From assembly GCF_902499115.1 (NCBI RefSeq), contig NZ_CABVPN010000014.1, positions 124,001 to 188,000 on the forward strand: a stretch of DNA of 64,000 nt, in the 5' to 3' direction. Position numbers and translations under genes: made by a program. Source of the stretch: Burkholderia diffusa (GTDB lineage: Bacteria; Pseudomonadota; Gammaproteobacteria; Burkholderiales; Burkholderiaceae). Position 1 is the stretch's first letter, and the number at the start of each line of letters is the position of its first letter. Of the stretch, positions 25,040 through 34,167 are shown in pieces. The notes beneath the pieces are model-generated. The model was given only the letters and a program-made list of their open reading frames with translations, was not told the DNA's origin and did no database searches.

Positions 25040-25630
25040 TCAGTGCTGACGGAAGGGAAAGTATTCGGCGGAAAAGCCGGCATCGCCCGCGAAGCGTTGC
25101 CAATCGAAGTGCGGACCCGGATCGGTCTTGCGGCCCGGCGCGACGTCGGAATGCCCGGCCACTGCATCGATCGGGTAGCGCGCGGCGAGCGTGCGCGCGA
25201 GCACGCCGAGCGTCGCGTACTGCGCCGCGTCGAACGGCACGTCGTCCGCGCCTTCGAGCTCGATGCCGATCGAGAAGTCGTTGCAGCGCGGCCGGCCGAA
25301 GAACTCGGACGCGCCCGCATGCCAGGCGCGCTCGTCGCACGACACGAACTGCACGAGCTCACCGTCGCGACGAATCAGGAAGTGCGCGGACACGCGCACG
25401 CCGCGCAGATGGCTCTGGTAATAGGGGTGCGCATCGCAATCGAGGCGATTCAGGAACAGCGCCTCGATCGCGTCGCCGCCGAACTCGCCGGGCGGCAGGC
25501 TGATGTTGTGGACGACGACGAGCGTCGGCACCGCGCCTGCGGGCCGCGCCTCGAAATTCGGCGACGGCGCGTGGCGCGCTTCGCGCACCCAGCCGTGCGC
25601 GTCGACCGACAGCAGCGCTGCGTCGCTCAT
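25040..25630 (-). CDS. ampD: 1,6-anhydro-N-acetylmuramyl-L-alanine amidase
   Basis: 196 residues; cytoplasmic zinc amidase that removes the stem peptide from anhydromuropeptides during wall recycling. Its loss derepresses AmpR-controlled beta-lactamase in many bacteria. Zinc ligands are in TLVVVHNISLPPGEFGG (first His), ERAWHAGASEFFGR and DVAPGRKTDPGPHFDW (last His and Asp). NDFSIGIELEGADDVPF carries the catalytic Glu. The length fits cytosolic AmpD (no signal peptide). It overlaps the PP0621-like gene by 4 bp (ATGA). The product tripeptide would feed Mpl (8837). Confidence 0.96.
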   Translation of the reverse strand: MSDAALLSVDAHGWVREARHAPSPNFEARPAGAVPTLVVVHNISLPPGEFGGDAIEALFLNRLDCDAHPYYQSHLRGVRVSAHFLIRRDGELVQFVSCDERAWHAGASEFFGRPRCNDFSIGIELEGADDVPFDAAQYATLGVLARTLAARYPIDAVAGHSDVAPGRKTDPGPHFDWQRFAGDAGFSAEYFPFRQH

Positions 25631-25944
25631 CGGGCGTCGCGGCCGCTCGCGTGTGCGCCGTGGCGCTGCGCGTGCTCGGTGCTGCAGAAATATTCGCCAC
25701 CCGCGGCGACGGCATCGCCCTTCGGCGTATGCACGCCGCATTCGGCGCAGCGCACCATCGGTTCGGGCAGCGAGCGCGCATCGCCGTTCGGGCGTGCCGT
25801 CCCGGCGCCGCCGGAACCGGGTGCGCCATCAAAGCCGCCGCCGCGGCCGGTGCGCGCCTGTGCGTGCTCCTGGGCCTGGCGCAGCTTGCGCGTGAGCCAC
25901 GAACCCGCGAAGAAGAGAAGAATCAGGAGAAGAATCTGTCGCAT
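25627..25944 (-). CDS. small PP0621-like membrane protein with a Cys-containing C-terminus
   Basis: 105 residues: one N-terminal membrane span (MRQILLLILLFFAGSWLTRK), a Gly-rich linker, then MVRCAECGVHTPKGDAV and GEYFCSTEHAQRH. This is a treble-clef-like zinc site (CxxC plus C/H) found in the PP0621 family. The function is unknown. It overlaps ampD by 4 bp and follows the CcsA-type gene by 13 bp, so all three are co-transcribed. Association with ampD is common in betaproteobacteria and pseudomonads. Confidence 0.8.
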   Translation of the reverse strand: MRQILLLILLFFAGSWLTRKLRQAQEHAQARTGRGGGFDGAPGSGGAGTARPNGDARSLPEPMVRCAECGVHTPKGDAVAAGGEYFCSTEHAQRHGAHASGRDAR

Positions 25945-25957
25945 CGGAGACCTGCGT

Positions 25958-26851
25958 TCAAACCACGGAGCGGTGCAGCAGCACCTCGAAAACGAACCGG
26001 CTGCCGACATACGCGAGCAGCAGCGCGGCAAACGACACGAGCACCCAGCGCGCGGCGCCGCGTCCACGCCAGCCCGACGTCTTGTGGGCGACCAGCAGGC
26101 CGCCGAACATCAGCCACGACAGCACCGCGAACACGGTCTTGTGATCGAGCCGCAGCGCGCGCGCATCGATCTGCTCGCTGAACAGGATCCCCGACGCGAG
26201 CGTCAGCGTGAGCAGCACGAAGCCTGCGCCGATCAGGCGGAACAGCAGTTTCTCGAGCGTGAGCAGCGGCGGCAGTGTCTCGAGCCAGCTCGCGATCCAG
26301 CCGGTCGAGCCGTCGCGCCCGCCGCTCCTCAGCGACTGCAGGCGCCGCTCGACCATCAGCATCAGGACCGCGTGCAGCGCGGCGATCGCGAAAAGGCCGT
26401 ACGCGATGTTCGCGATCAGGAAGTGCATCTTGAACAGCGGCGCTGCGGCATAAGGCAGCACCCGCACGCCGCCGAACACGAGCGGCAGCAGCGACGCGCC
26501 GCACGCGAGCGGCAGCACCAGCAGGCGCAGGCTGTCGAGCGGGAAGAAGAAGCTCTCGATCCAGTAGATGCCGGCGCCGAGCCAGAACATCGCGGACAGC
26601 GCGAACGCGAAGCCGAAGATCATCGCGTCGTTCGGAAAAATGGTCATGTGCAGCAGCACGCCGTGCGCGACGAGCGCCGCGAACAGCAGCGCGCGGCCGG
26701 CCCCGCTCATCCCCGACGCGGCGGACGCCGGAACCGGCACGGCCGGCACGCTCGCGACAAGCGAGGTCGCGCCCTGGCGGTGGGTGCGCCAGCCTGCGAC
26801 GGCGAGGCCGCCGTACAGGAATGCGGTGAGGGCATACAGTACAATATCCAT
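25958..26851 (-). CDS. CcsA/YpjD-type cytochrome c assembly membrane protein
   Basis: 297 residues with about eight membrane spans, starting MDIVLYALTAFLYGGLAVAG. The CcsA-like core includes MFWLGAGIYWIESFF, NIAYGLFAIAALHAVLMLMV and a C-terminal HKTVFAVLSWLMFGGLLVAH with conserved His residues. Members of this short subgroup (YpjD/CorE-like) lie next to ffh in many proteobacteria, as here (divergent, 89 bp). A role in haem handling or cytochrome c biogenesis is inferred from the family and is not certain. Confidence 0.88.
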   Translation of the reverse strand: MDIVLYALTAFLYGGLAVAGWRTHRQGATSLVASVPAVPVPASAASGMSGAGRALLFAALVAHGVLLHMTIFPNDAMIFGFAFALSAMFWLGAGIYWIESFFFPLDSLRLLVLPLACGASLLPLVFGGVRVLPYAAAPLFKMHFLIANIAYGLFAIAALHAVLMLMVERRLQSLRSGGRDGSTGWIASWLETLPPLLTLEKLLFRLIGAGFVLLTLTLASGILFSEQIDARALRLDHKTVFAVLSWLMFGGLLVAHKTSGWRGRGAARWVLVSFAALLLAYVGSRFVFEVLLHRSVV

Positions 26852-26940
26852 GTTCGAAGTTTACACTAGGCCCCCTTCCCGCGACGGCTCCCTTTGTTCG
26901 GTTCCGTTGCGCCTTCGGGCCCCACTGTCCATCGCTCCCC

Positions 26941-28308
26941 ATGCTCGACAATCTCACTCAACGGATGGCGCGCGTCGTCAAGACGCTGCGCGGCGAGGCC
27001 CGGCTCACCGAGGCGAACACCCAGGAGATGCTCCGCGAGGTGCGTCTCGCGCTGCTGGAAGCCGACGTCGCGCTGCCCGTCGTCCGCGAATTCATTGCCA
27101 AGGTCAAGGAAAAGGCGCTCGGCGAGGAAGTGATCAGCAGCCTGTCGCCGGGTCAGGCGCTCGTCGGCGTGGTCCAGAAGGAACTGACCGCCGTGATCGG
27201 CGGCGACTACGAAGGCAAGGCCGCCGAGCTGAACCTCGCGGTCACGCCGCCCGCGGTAATCCTGATGGCCGGCCTGCAGGGCGCCGGCAAGACGACGACC
27301 GCCGGCAAGCTCGCGAAGCTGCTGCGCGAGAAGTACAAGAAGAAAGTGCTGACGGTGTCGTGCGACGTGTATCGCCCGGCCGCCATCATGCAGCTGAAAA
27401 CGGTGAGCGAACAGGTCGGCGCCGACTTCTTCCCGTCGACCCCGGACCAGAAGCCCGTCGACATCGCACTCGCGGCCGTCGACTGGGCGAAGCGCCACTA
27501 CCATGACGTGCTGATCGTCGACACGGCCGGCCGCCTCGGTATCGACGAGGCGATGATGCAGGAAATCGCCGCGCTGCACGGCACGCTGAAGCCGGCCGAA
27601 ACGCTGTTCGTCGTCGACGCGATGCTCGGCCAGGACGCGGTCAACACCGCGAAGGCGTTCAACGACACGCTGCCGCTCACCGGCGTCGTGCTGACCAAGC
27701 TCGACGGCGATTCGCGCGGCGGTGCCGCGCTGTCGGTGCGCCACATCACGGGCAAGCCGATCAAGTTCGTCGGCGTCGCCGAGAAGCTCGACGGCCTCGA
27801 GGTGTTCTACCCGGACCGGATGGCGAACCGGATCCTCGGCATGGGCGACATCCTCGCGCTCGTCGAGGAGGCGCAGCGCGGCGTCGACGTGCAGGCCGCG
27901 CAGAAGCTCGCCGACAAGGTGAAGAAAGGCGGCGACTTCGACCTGAACGATTTCCGCGCGCAGATCTCGCAGATGAAGAACATGGGCGGGCTGTCCTCGC
28001 TGATGGACAAGCTGCCCGCGCAATTCCAGCAGGCGGCGGCCGGCGCCGACATGGGCCAGGCCGAGAAGTCGATCCGCCGGATGGAAGGCATCATCAGCTC
28101 GATGACGCCGGCCGAGCGCGCAAAACCCGAAATCATCAAGGCGACGCGCAAGCGCCGTATTGCAGCCGGCGCCGGCGTGCCGGTGCAGGAAGTCAACCGG
28201 ATGCTGAATCAGTACGACCAGATGCGTACGATGATGAAGAAGCTGAAGGGCGGCAACATGCAGAAGATGATGCGCGGCCTGAAGGGCATGATGCCCGGCA
28301 TGCGCTGA
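26941..28308 (+). CDS. ffh: signal recognition particle GTPase Ffh
   Basis: 455 residues; binds 4.5S RNA and signal sequences and delivers nascent membrane proteins to FtsY. The N domain begins MLDNLTQRMARVVKTLRGEA. The G domain has the P-loop LMAGLQGAGKTTTAGKLAKL, DVYRPAAIMQL, VDTAGRLGIDE and TKLDGDSRGGAAL. The methionine-rich M domain occupies the last ~150 residues and ends MKKLKGGNMQKMMRGLKGMM. Divergent from the ypjD-type gene, with promoters within the 89-bp gap. Confidence 0.98.
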   Translation: MLDNLTQRMARVVKTLRGEARLTEANTQEMLREVRLALLEADVALPVVREFIAKVKEKALGEEVISSLSPGQALVGVVQKELTAVIGGDYEGKAAELNLAVTPPAVILMAGLQGAGKTTTAGKLAKLLREKYKKKVLTVSCDVYRPAAIMQLKTVSEQVGADFFPSTPDQKPVDIALAAVDWAKRHYHDVLIVDTAGRLGIDEAMMQEIAALHGTLKPAETLFVVDAMLGQDAVNTAKAFNDTLPLTGVVLTKLDGDSRGGAALSVRHITGKPIKFVGVAEKLDGLEVFYPDRMANRILGMGDILALVEEAQRGVDVQAAQKLADKVKKGGDFDLNDFRAQISQMKNMGGLSSLMDKLPAQFQQAAAGADMGQAEKSIRRMEGIISSMTPAERAKPEIIKATRKRRIAAGAGVPVQEVNRMLNQYDQMRTMMKKLKGGNMQKMMRGLKGMMPGMR

Positions 28309-28402
28309 TTCCGCCCGTCGGTCGGCGCGCGGGTTTTTGCCGTAGCGCGCGCCGGCCGTTCTGCTTCATCCTTATTTGTATACCGACTGCCCGCCAGAAC
28401 AC

Positions 28403-28954
28403 ATGAACCGCGAAGAAGCCCTCCACATTTTCGACCACTCCGAAGAGATCGTCTCGGCCGATGCCGTCAACGCATCGATCGCCCGGATGGCCGACGCGAT
28501 CCGCGCCGACATCGGCGACGCGTTTCCCCTCGTGCTCTCGGTGATGGGTGGCGCCGCGGTGTTTACCGGGATGCTGCTGCCGCATCTCGATTTCCCGCTG
28601 GAGTTCGACTACATCCACCTGACCCGCTACCGCAACACCACGCAGGGCAGCCCGGAGATGCACTGGCGCGTCGCGCCGCGCGAATCGGTGAAGGACCGGA
28701 TCGTGCTCGTGCTCGACGACATCCTCGACGAAGGCGAGACGATGGCCGCGATCCGCGACCGCATCCTCGACATGGGTGCAAAACGCTTCATGTCCGCCGT
28801 GCTGTGCGAGAAGACGCTCGCGAAGGCGAAACCGCTGCATCCCGACTTCTGCGGCTTCTCGGTGCCGGACCGCTACGTGTTCGGCTGCGGGATGGACGCA
28901 AAGGGCTACTGGCGCAATCTGCCGACGATCCGCGCACTGACCGCGAACGTCTGA
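28403..28954 (+). CDS. hpt: hypoxanthine (guanine) phosphoribosyltransferase
   Basis: 183 residues; salvages hypoxanthine and guanine with PRPP. The PRPP-binding motif is DRIVLVLDDILDEGETM; SVMGGAAVFTGMLLPHLDF is the N-terminal loop; PDFCGFSVPDRYVFGCGMDA is the C-terminal purine-binding region. The start at MNREEALHIF is chosen from the family N-terminus. Closed by a strong terminator. Confidence 0.93.
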   Translation: MNREEALHIFDHSEEIVSADAVNASIARMADAIRADIGDAFPLVLSVMGGAAVFTGMLLPHLDFPLEFDYIHLTRYRNTTQGSPEMHWRVAPRESVKDRIVLVLDDILDEGETMAAIRDRILDMGAKRFMSAVLCEKTLAKAKPLHPDFCGFSVPDRYVFGCGMDAKGYWRNLPTIRALTANV

Positions 28955-28975
28955 CCGCCCTGCCCGCCACAAAGA

Positions 28976-29013
28976 AAAGCGGCGCCCCGGTTTCCCGGAG
29001 CGCCGCTTTTTTT
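28976..29013 (+). terminator. intrinsic terminator after hpt, possibly bidirectional
   Basis: GCGGCGCCCCGG/CCGGAGCGCCGC-type stem flanked by AAAA and a seven-T run. It lies between convergent hpt and marC and could serve both. Confidence 0.9.
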
Positions 29014-29039
29014 CGTCGGCACGCGCCGCGCCGCCCGCG

Positions 29040-29642
29040 CTACAGCTGGTGCACGAACGCCCGGATGCCGGCCAGCAGCATCTCGACCGAGATCGCGACG
29101 AGCACCAAACCCATCAGCCGCTCGAACGCCGCGACGGTCCGCTCGCCGAGCCACTGCTGGATCCGTTCGGCCAGCACCAGCGTGATCGCGCAGACGATCA
29201 TCGTGACCGTCAGCGCGCCAACCCACTCGAACATCTTGCCCGGCGCCTGCGACGTCAGCAGCATCACCGTCGCGAGCGCGGACGGCCCGGCAAGCGCCGG
29301 AATCGCGAGCGGCACGATGAACGGCTCGCCCCCGGCGCGCGGATCGCTGCCGAGCGCGCCGTCCGGATGCGGGAAGATCATTCGCAGCGCGATCAGGAAC
29401 AGCACGATCCCGCCGCCGAGCCGCAGCGACAGGTCGGTCAAGCTCATCATCCGCAGGAAGCGGTCGCCGACCACCATGAAGAACAGCAGGATCACGAACG
29501 CGATCCCCACTTCACGCAGGATCAGCTTCACGCGCCGCTCGCGCGGCACGTCCCGCATCGCCGTGATGAACAGCGGGATGTTGCCGAGCGGATCCGTGAT
29601 CAGCACGAGGAGCACGGTGGCCGACAGGAAGGTGTATTCCAC
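29040..29642 (-). CDS. MarC-family inner-membrane protein
   Basis: 200 residues with six predicted membrane spans, beginning MEYTFLSATVLLVLITDPLG, followed by NIPLFITAMRD, the conserved MarC N-terminus. LRLGGGIVLFLIALRMIFPH and PLAIPALAGPSALATVMLL are the other conserved blocks. The family was once tied to multiple antibiotic resistance in E. coli, a link later withdrawn; its function is unknown. It follows proS by 21 bp and is probably co-transcribed. Confidence 0.9.
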   Translation of the reverse strand: MEYTFLSATVLLVLITDPLGNIPLFITAMRDVPRERRVKLILREVGIAFVILLFFMVVGDRFLRMMSLTDLSLRLGGGIVLFLIALRMIFPHPDGALGSDPRAGGEPFIVPLAIPALAGPSALATVMLLTSQAPGKMFEWVGALTVTMIVCAITLVLAERIQQWLGERTVAAFERLMGLVLVAISVEMLLAGIRAFVHQL

Positions 29643-29663
29643 CGCGTTCCCCTGTTGTAGCGC

Positions 29664-31400
29664 TTAGCGCGCGAGCGCAGCGCGGATCTTTTCCGTCACC
29701 GTCGCCGCGGCGGCGTCGGCCGGCAGCAGCGTCGCTTCGGCGTCGCGGCGGCCCTGGTACTCGATCTTGCCTTCCTTCAAGCCGCGCTCGCCGATCACCA
29801 GGCGATGCGGCACGCCGATCAGTTCCCAGTCGGCGAACATCACGCCCGGGCGCTCGCCGCGATCGTCGAGGATCACGTCGATGCCGGCGGCGGCCAGTTC
29901 CGCGTACAGCTTGTCGGCCGCCTCGCGAACCATGTCGCTGCGATCGTAGCCCATCGGGCACAGCACGACCTCGAAGGGGGCGATCGACTCGGGCCAGATG
30001 ATGCCGCGATCGTCGAAGTTCTGTTCGATCGCCGCGCCGAGAATACGCGTGACGCCGACGCCGTAGCAGCCCATCAGCATCGGCTGCGGCTTGCCCGATT
30101 CGTCGAGGAACGTCGCGCCCATCGCTTCCGAGTACTTGGTGCCGAGCTGGAACACGTGGCCGACTTCAATGCCACGGCAGATGTCGATCACGCCCTTGCC
30201 GTCCGGCGACGGATCGCCCTTCTGCACGTTGCGCACGTCGGCGACGTCCGGCTCGGGCAGGTCGCGGCCCCAGTTCACGCCAGCGATGTGATAGTCCACC
30301 TCGTTTGCGCCGACGACGAAGTCGCTCATGTTCGCGACCGTGCGGTCCGCGATCACCTTCACGGGCTTCTTCGTGCCGACCGGGCCGAGATAGCCCGGCG
30401 GCGTGCCGAACCACTCGACGATTTCCTGCTCGGTCGCGAAGCGGTGGTTCTTCAGCCCCGGCAGCTTCGACACCTTGATCTCGTTCAGGTCGTGATCGCC
30501 ACGCAGCATCACGAGCCAGATGGTCGGCTCGGCGCCTTCGTTGTCGGTCGCGAGCACGATCGATTTGATCGTGCGCTCGAGCGGGATCGCCAGCAGTTCG
30601 GCGACGGCTTCGCACTTCGCCTTGCCGGGCGTCGCGACCTTCTCCATCGCTTCGGCCGGCGCCGCGCGCTCGGCAATCAGCGGCAACGCTTCGGCCGCCT
30701 CGATGTTCGCCGCGAAGTCGGACGTCGGGCAGTAGGCGATCGCGTCCTCGCCGGTGTCGGCGATCACGTGGAACTCGTGGGAGAAGTTGCCGCCGATCGA
30801 GCCGCTGTCGGCCGCGACCGCACGGAACTCGAGGCCGAGGCGCGTGAAGATGCGCACGTATGCGTCATACATCTTGCGATACGACTCGTTCAGACCGGCC
30901 GCGTCCTTGTCGAACGAATACGCGTCCTTCATGATGAATTCGCGGCCGCGCATCACGCCGAAGCGCGGACGAATCTCGTCGCGGAACTTGGTCTGGATCT
31001 GGTAGAAGTTCACCGGCATCTGCCGGTAGCTCTTGATCTGGTTGCGCGCGATGTCGGTGATGACTTCCTCGTGCGTCGGCCCGATCACGAAGTCGTTGTC
31101 CTTGCGGTCCTTGAAGCGCAGCAGCTCGGGGCCGTACTGTTCCCAGCGCCCCGATTCCTGCCACAGCTCGGCCGGTTGCACGGCCGGCATCAGCAGCTCG
31201 ATGGCGCCTGCCCGGTTCATTTCCTCGCGCACGATCGCCTCGACCTTGCGAATCGAACGCAGGCCGACCGGCAGGTAGTTGTAGATGCCGCCGGCGACGC
31301 GACGGATCATGCCGGCGCGCACCATCAGCTTGTGGCTGACGATCTCTGCGTCGGCCGGTGCTTCTTTGAGGGTGCCGATAAAGAAACGGGAAGCTTTCAT
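29664..31400 (-). CDS. proS: prolyl-tRNA synthetase
   Basis: 578 residues, bacterial-type class II synthetase. Motif 2 and 3 regions are visible (NFYQIQTKFRDEIRPRFGVM, GREFIMKDAYSF and MLMGCYGVGVTRILGAAIEQ). An inserted editing domain, which clears Ala-tRNA(Pro), lies in the middle (residues ~240-385, e.g. CEAVAELLAIPLERTIKSIV). The C-terminal anticodon-binding domain ends with DAAAATVTEKIRAALAR. tRNA-Pro(CGG), a substrate, is encoded at 37459. Divergent from rppH. Confidence 0.98.
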   Translation of the reverse strand: MKASRFFIGTLKEAPADAEIVSHKLMVRAGMIRRVAGGIYNYLPVGLRSIRKVEAIVREEMNRAGAIELLMPAVQPAELWQESGRWEQYGPELLRFKDRKDNDFVIGPTHEEVITDIARNQIKSYRQMPVNFYQIQTKFRDEIRPRFGVMRGREFIMKDAYSFDKDAAGLNESYRKMYDAYVRIFTRLGLEFRAVAADSGSIGGNFSHEFHVIADTGEDAIAYCPTSDFAANIEAAEALPLIAERAAPAEAMEKVATPGKAKCEAVAELLAIPLERTIKSIVLATDNEGAEPTIWLVMLRGDHDLNEIKVSKLPGLKNHRFATEQEIVEWFGTPPGYLGPVGTKKPVKVIADRTVANMSDFVVGANEVDYHIAGVNWGRDLPEPDVADVRNVQKGDPSPDGKGVIDICRGIEVGHVFQLGTKYSEAMGATFLDESGKPQPMLMGCYGVGVTRILGAAIEQNFDDRGIIWPESIAPFEVVLCPMGYDRSDMVREAADKLYAELAAAGIDVILDDRGERPGVMFADWELIGVPHRLVIGERGLKEGKIEYQGRRDAEATLLPADAAAATVTEKIRAALAR

Positions 31401-31589
31401 GCGGACGGTTCCAAATACGGCGCCCCAAGGCGGGGCGCCCGAAAAAGTTTCAAGGTGAAAAAGCTGCGCGCGGCGAACAACGAGGGACGACGATGGCGCA
31501 GATGACGTAGCAGACTAATCAGGGACAATTCAGCCGGTGCACCCCGCGCGGATTCGCTCCGTCACGGTGCGCAGCGCCCGTTATCTGTT

Positions 31590-31595
31590 TATAAT
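31590..31595 (+). promoter_or_regulatory. consensus -10 element upstream of rppH
   Basis: TATAAT 33 bp before the rppH ATG in an AT-rich stretch. No good -35 at the right spacing. Confidence 0.4.
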
Positions 31596-31628
31596 CAAAG
31601 CAATTTTAAAGGATTCGAAGGTGGTTGT

Positions 31629-32276
31629 ATGCTGGATCGTGAAGGCTTTCGCCCGAACGTCGGCATCATCCTCTTGAACGCGCGCAACGAGGTGTTTTGG
31701 GGCAAGCGGCTCCGCGAGCATTCCTGGCAGTTTCCTCAAGGTGGGATCAAGTACGGCGAGACCCCCATGCAGGCGATGTACCGGGAACTGCACGAAGAGA
31801 CCGGCCTGCACCCGGAACACGTCAAGATAATCGGCCGCACCCGCGACTGGTTGCGTTACGAGGTGCCTGACAAGTTCATCAAACGCGAAGTACGCGGCCA
31901 TTACCGCGGCCAGAAGCAGATCTGGTTCCTGCTGCGGATGGTCGGACGCGATTGCGACATTTGCTTGCGCGCGACCGATCACCCGGAGTTCGATGCGTGG
32001 CGCTGGAACGAGTACTGGGTGCCGCTCGATGCGGTGATCGAGTTCAAGCGGGATGTCTATCAGTTGGCGCTGACGGAACTGTCGCGCTTCCTGCGCCGCC
32101 CGGCGCAGCGAGCCGAAAAGCCGCGTGGGCCGCGTCCGTCGCGCTATCCGCGCGTCATCGGTGCGCAGGTCCAGCAGACGCTGACGATTGTCGACACATC
32201 GTTAGTCTGTTCGGAGATCGAAGTGGAGGCGAGCACGCTCGACGAGATGCCGTCCCGCGAGATCGTCGGCAAATGA
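31629..32276 (+). CDS. rppH: RNA pyrophosphohydrolase (Nudix)
   Basis: 215 residues; removes pyrophosphate from 5'-triphosphorylated mRNA, which triggers RNase E decay. Begins MLDREGFRPNVGIILLNARN, followed by QFPQGGIKYGETPMQAMYRE and LHEETGL, the complete Nudix box with the RppH-specific surroundings. FDAWRWNEYWVPLDAVIEFK is the conserved C-terminal part of the catalytic domain. The last ~50 residues are a variable basic tail. A GGTGG precedes the ATG. Ends in a strong terminator. Confidence 0.96.
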   Translation: MLDREGFRPNVGIILLNARNEVFWGKRLREHSWQFPQGGIKYGETPMQAMYRELHEETGLHPEHVKIIGRTRDWLRYEVPDKFIKREVRGHYRGQKQIWFLLRMVGRDCDICLRATDHPEFDAWRWNEYWVPLDAVIEFKRDVYQLALTELSRFLRRPAQRAEKPRGPRPSRYPRVIGAQVQQTLTIVDTSLVCSEIEVEASTLDEMPSREIVGK

Positions 32277-32295
32277 CGAGTCGGACTGCATGACC

Positions 32296-32325
32296 GGGCG
32301 CGACCTTGTGTCGCGCCCTTTTTTT
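32296..32325 (+). terminator. intrinsic terminator of rppH
   Basis: Perfect 9-bp stem GGGCGCGAC/GTCGCGCCC, 5-nt loop and seven Ts. It lies only 14 bp before the TTG of the next gene, whose ribosome binding site follows the T-run directly. Confidence 0.93.
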
Positions 32326-32339
32326 ACGAGGAATGCATA

Positions 32340-32897
32340 TTGAAAGCGATTGCTCTCGCGCTCGCATCGATTGTCGCGGCGGCCACGCTGGCCGGTTGCG
32401 CAAATTCGAAGACGCCGACCAACAAGGATGACAGCGAGTTCGTGTACCTGCTGGACCGCCAGGGCAACTGGAAGGAAAACCCGGTCGACACGCTGCCGCC
32501 GCTTCCGCAAGCGGGCGACCTGCTGCCGTTCAACGTGTCTCAGAATACGCCGCTCAAGTTCTCCGTCGATGCGAAGTCGCTTGCGGTCGGCACCGACGGC
32601 GTCGTGCGCTATGCGGTCGTCATCACGAGCCCGGCAGGCGCACGCAACGTGAACTATGAAGGCATCCGCTGCGACACCTACGAATGGCGTCAGTATGCCG
32701 GCCTGAATTCGGATCACGACGGCTGGGACCGCACGGTCGAGAACGACTGGCGTCGCATCGAGAACGGCGAGTTGAACGCGTACCACTCGGCGCTGTACCA
32801 GGACTACTTCTGCTCGAACAAGATGCCACAGGGCACGACCCAGCAGATTCTCGAGAACATCCGGTTCCACCGCACCGCGATGAGCCAGCTGCGCTGA
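32340..32897 (+). CDS. CNP1-like family lipoprotein
   Basis: 185 residues from a TTG start preceded by GAGGA. Signal peptide KAIALALASIVAAATLAGCA with lipobox LAGC, so probably an outer-membrane lipoprotein. The mature part contains YLLDRQGNWKENPVDTLPPL, NVNYEGIRCDTYEWRQYAGL and QDYFCSNKMPQG, as in CNP1-like proteins first noted in Neisseria. Two conserved Cys could form a disulfide. The function is unknown. The promoter must lie within or before the rppH terminator, or there is read-through. Confidence 0.82.
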   Translation: MKAIALALASIVAAATLAGCANSKTPTNKDDSEFVYLLDRQGNWKENPVDTLPPLPQAGDLLPFNVSQNTPLKFSVDAKSLAVGTDGVVRYAVVITSPAGARNVNYEGIRCDTYEWRQYAGLNSDHDGWDRTVENDWRRIENGELNAYHSALYQDYFCSNKMPQGTTQQILENIRFHRTAMSQLR

Positions 32898-32939
32898 CTG
32901 CGCGACGCAGGCCACCGGCCTTGCCGAGCCAATCGCAAC

Positions 32940-32967
32940 AAAAAGCCCGCACAACGCGGGCTTTTTT
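32940..32967. terminator. bidirectional terminator between the CNP1-like gene and proB
   Basis: Stem AAAAGCCCGC/GCGGGCTTTT with a 5-nt loop, with A- and T-runs on each side, placed between convergent genes. Confidence 0.9.
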
Positions 32968-32994
32968 AGTATCTCGGGACGTCTGGCCGAATGG

Positions 32995-34113
32995 TTACAC
33001 GAGCACGAGGTTGTCGCGGTGAATCAGCTCCGGTTCCAGCATGTAGCCAAGCACCGTCTCGATCTCGCCGCTCGGCTTGCGGTGAATCAGCTTCGTTTCC
33101 GCACTGCTGTAGTTCGTGAGACCGCGCGCCACTTCGCGTCCGTCGGGGCCGACACATGCGATCACCTCGCCGCGCGCGAACGCCCCCTGCACGCCAATCA
33201 CGCCGATCGGCAGCAGGCTCTTGCCGCCGGCCGTCAGCTTCTCGACCGCACCGGCATCGATCACGACGTGCCCGCGTACCTGCAGATGGTCGGCCATCCA
33301 TTGCTTGCGCGCGGCCATCCGCGCGGTGCGCGCGATCAGCTGCGTGCCGATCGCCTCGCCCGCCGCCAGCCGCACCAGCACGTCGGCTTCGCGGCCGCTC
33401 GCGATCACGGTGTTCGCGCCGCTGTGCGCTGCGCGCTTCGCCGCGAGGATCTTCGTCAGCATTCCGCCGCGGCCGAGGCTCGAGCCGGCTCCGCCCGCCA
33501 TCGCCTCGAGTTCCGGTGCGCCCGCACTGGCTTCCGCGACCAGCGTCGCGTTCGGATCCTTGCGCGGATCGGCGGTGAACAGCCCCGACTGATCGGTCAG
33601 GATGATGAGCGCATCGCCTTCGATCAGGTTCGCGACCAGCGCGCCGAGCGTGTCGTTGTCGCCGAACTTGATTTCGTCGGTGACGACCGTGTCGTTCTCG
33701 TTGATGATCGGCACGACGCCGAGCCGCAGCAGCGTGAGCAGCGTCGAGCGCGCATTCAGGTAGCGCTCGCGATCGGCAAGGTCGGCATGCGTCAGCAGGA
33801 TCTGCGCGGTGCGGATATCGTGCTCGGTGAAGCGGCTTTCATAGACTTGCGCGAGCCCCATCTGGCCAACCGCGGCGGCAGCCTGCAGCTCGTCGATCTC
33901 GCGCGGACGCTTGCTCCAGCCGAGCCGCTGCATCCCTTCAGCGATCGCGCCCGAACTGACGAGCACCACTTCCTTGCCCTGCGCGCGCAGCGCGGCGATC
34001 TGGGCCGCCCAGCGGCCGATCGCAGCATGATCGAGCCCCTTGCCGTCGTTGGTTACGAGGCTCGAGCCCACCTTCACCACCAATCGCTTCGAATCCGCGA
34101 TGATCGAACGCAT
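32995..34113 (-). CDS. proB: glutamate 5-kinase
   Basis: 372 residues; ATP-dependent phosphorylation of glutamate, first step of proline synthesis, feedback-inhibited by proline. The amino-acid kinase domain has LVVKVGSSLVTNDGKGLDHA, VLVSSGAIAEGMQRLG and NENDTVVTDEIKFGDNDTLG, then GRGGMLTKILAAKRAAHSGA. A C-terminal PUA domain begins near residue 280 (GHVVIDAGAVEKLTAGGKSL). It lies downstream of obgE with a hairpin between them. Confidence 0.97.
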   Translation of the reverse strand: MRSIIADSKRLVVKVGSSLVTNDGKGLDHAAIGRWAAQIAALRAQGKEVVLVSSGAIAEGMQRLGWSKRPREIDELQAAAAVGQMGLAQVYESRFTEHDIRTAQILLTHADLADRERYLNARSTLLTLLRLGVVPIINENDTVVTDEIKFGDNDTLGALVANLIEGDALIILTDQSGLFTADPRKDPNATLVAEASAGAPELEAMAGGAGSSLGRGGMLTKILAAKRAAHSGANTVIASGREADVLVRLAAGEAIGTQLIARTARMAARKQWMADHLQVRGHVVIDAGAVEKLTAGGKSLLPIGVIGVQGAFARGEVIACVGPDGREVARGLTNYSSAETKLIHRKPSGEIETVLGYMLEPELIHRDNLVLV

Positions 34114-34167
34114 CGTGCGCCGTCTCCTGTATCTGATGCCTGCCCGACCGGGCGCGCTTAAATTCCG

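Noticed and set aside
28309..28402. Terminator between ffh and hpt
   Set aside because: A CGGG-TTTTT stretch and GGCGCGC/GCGCGCC arms are present, but the stem would enclose the T-run, so it does not form a standard intrinsic terminator.
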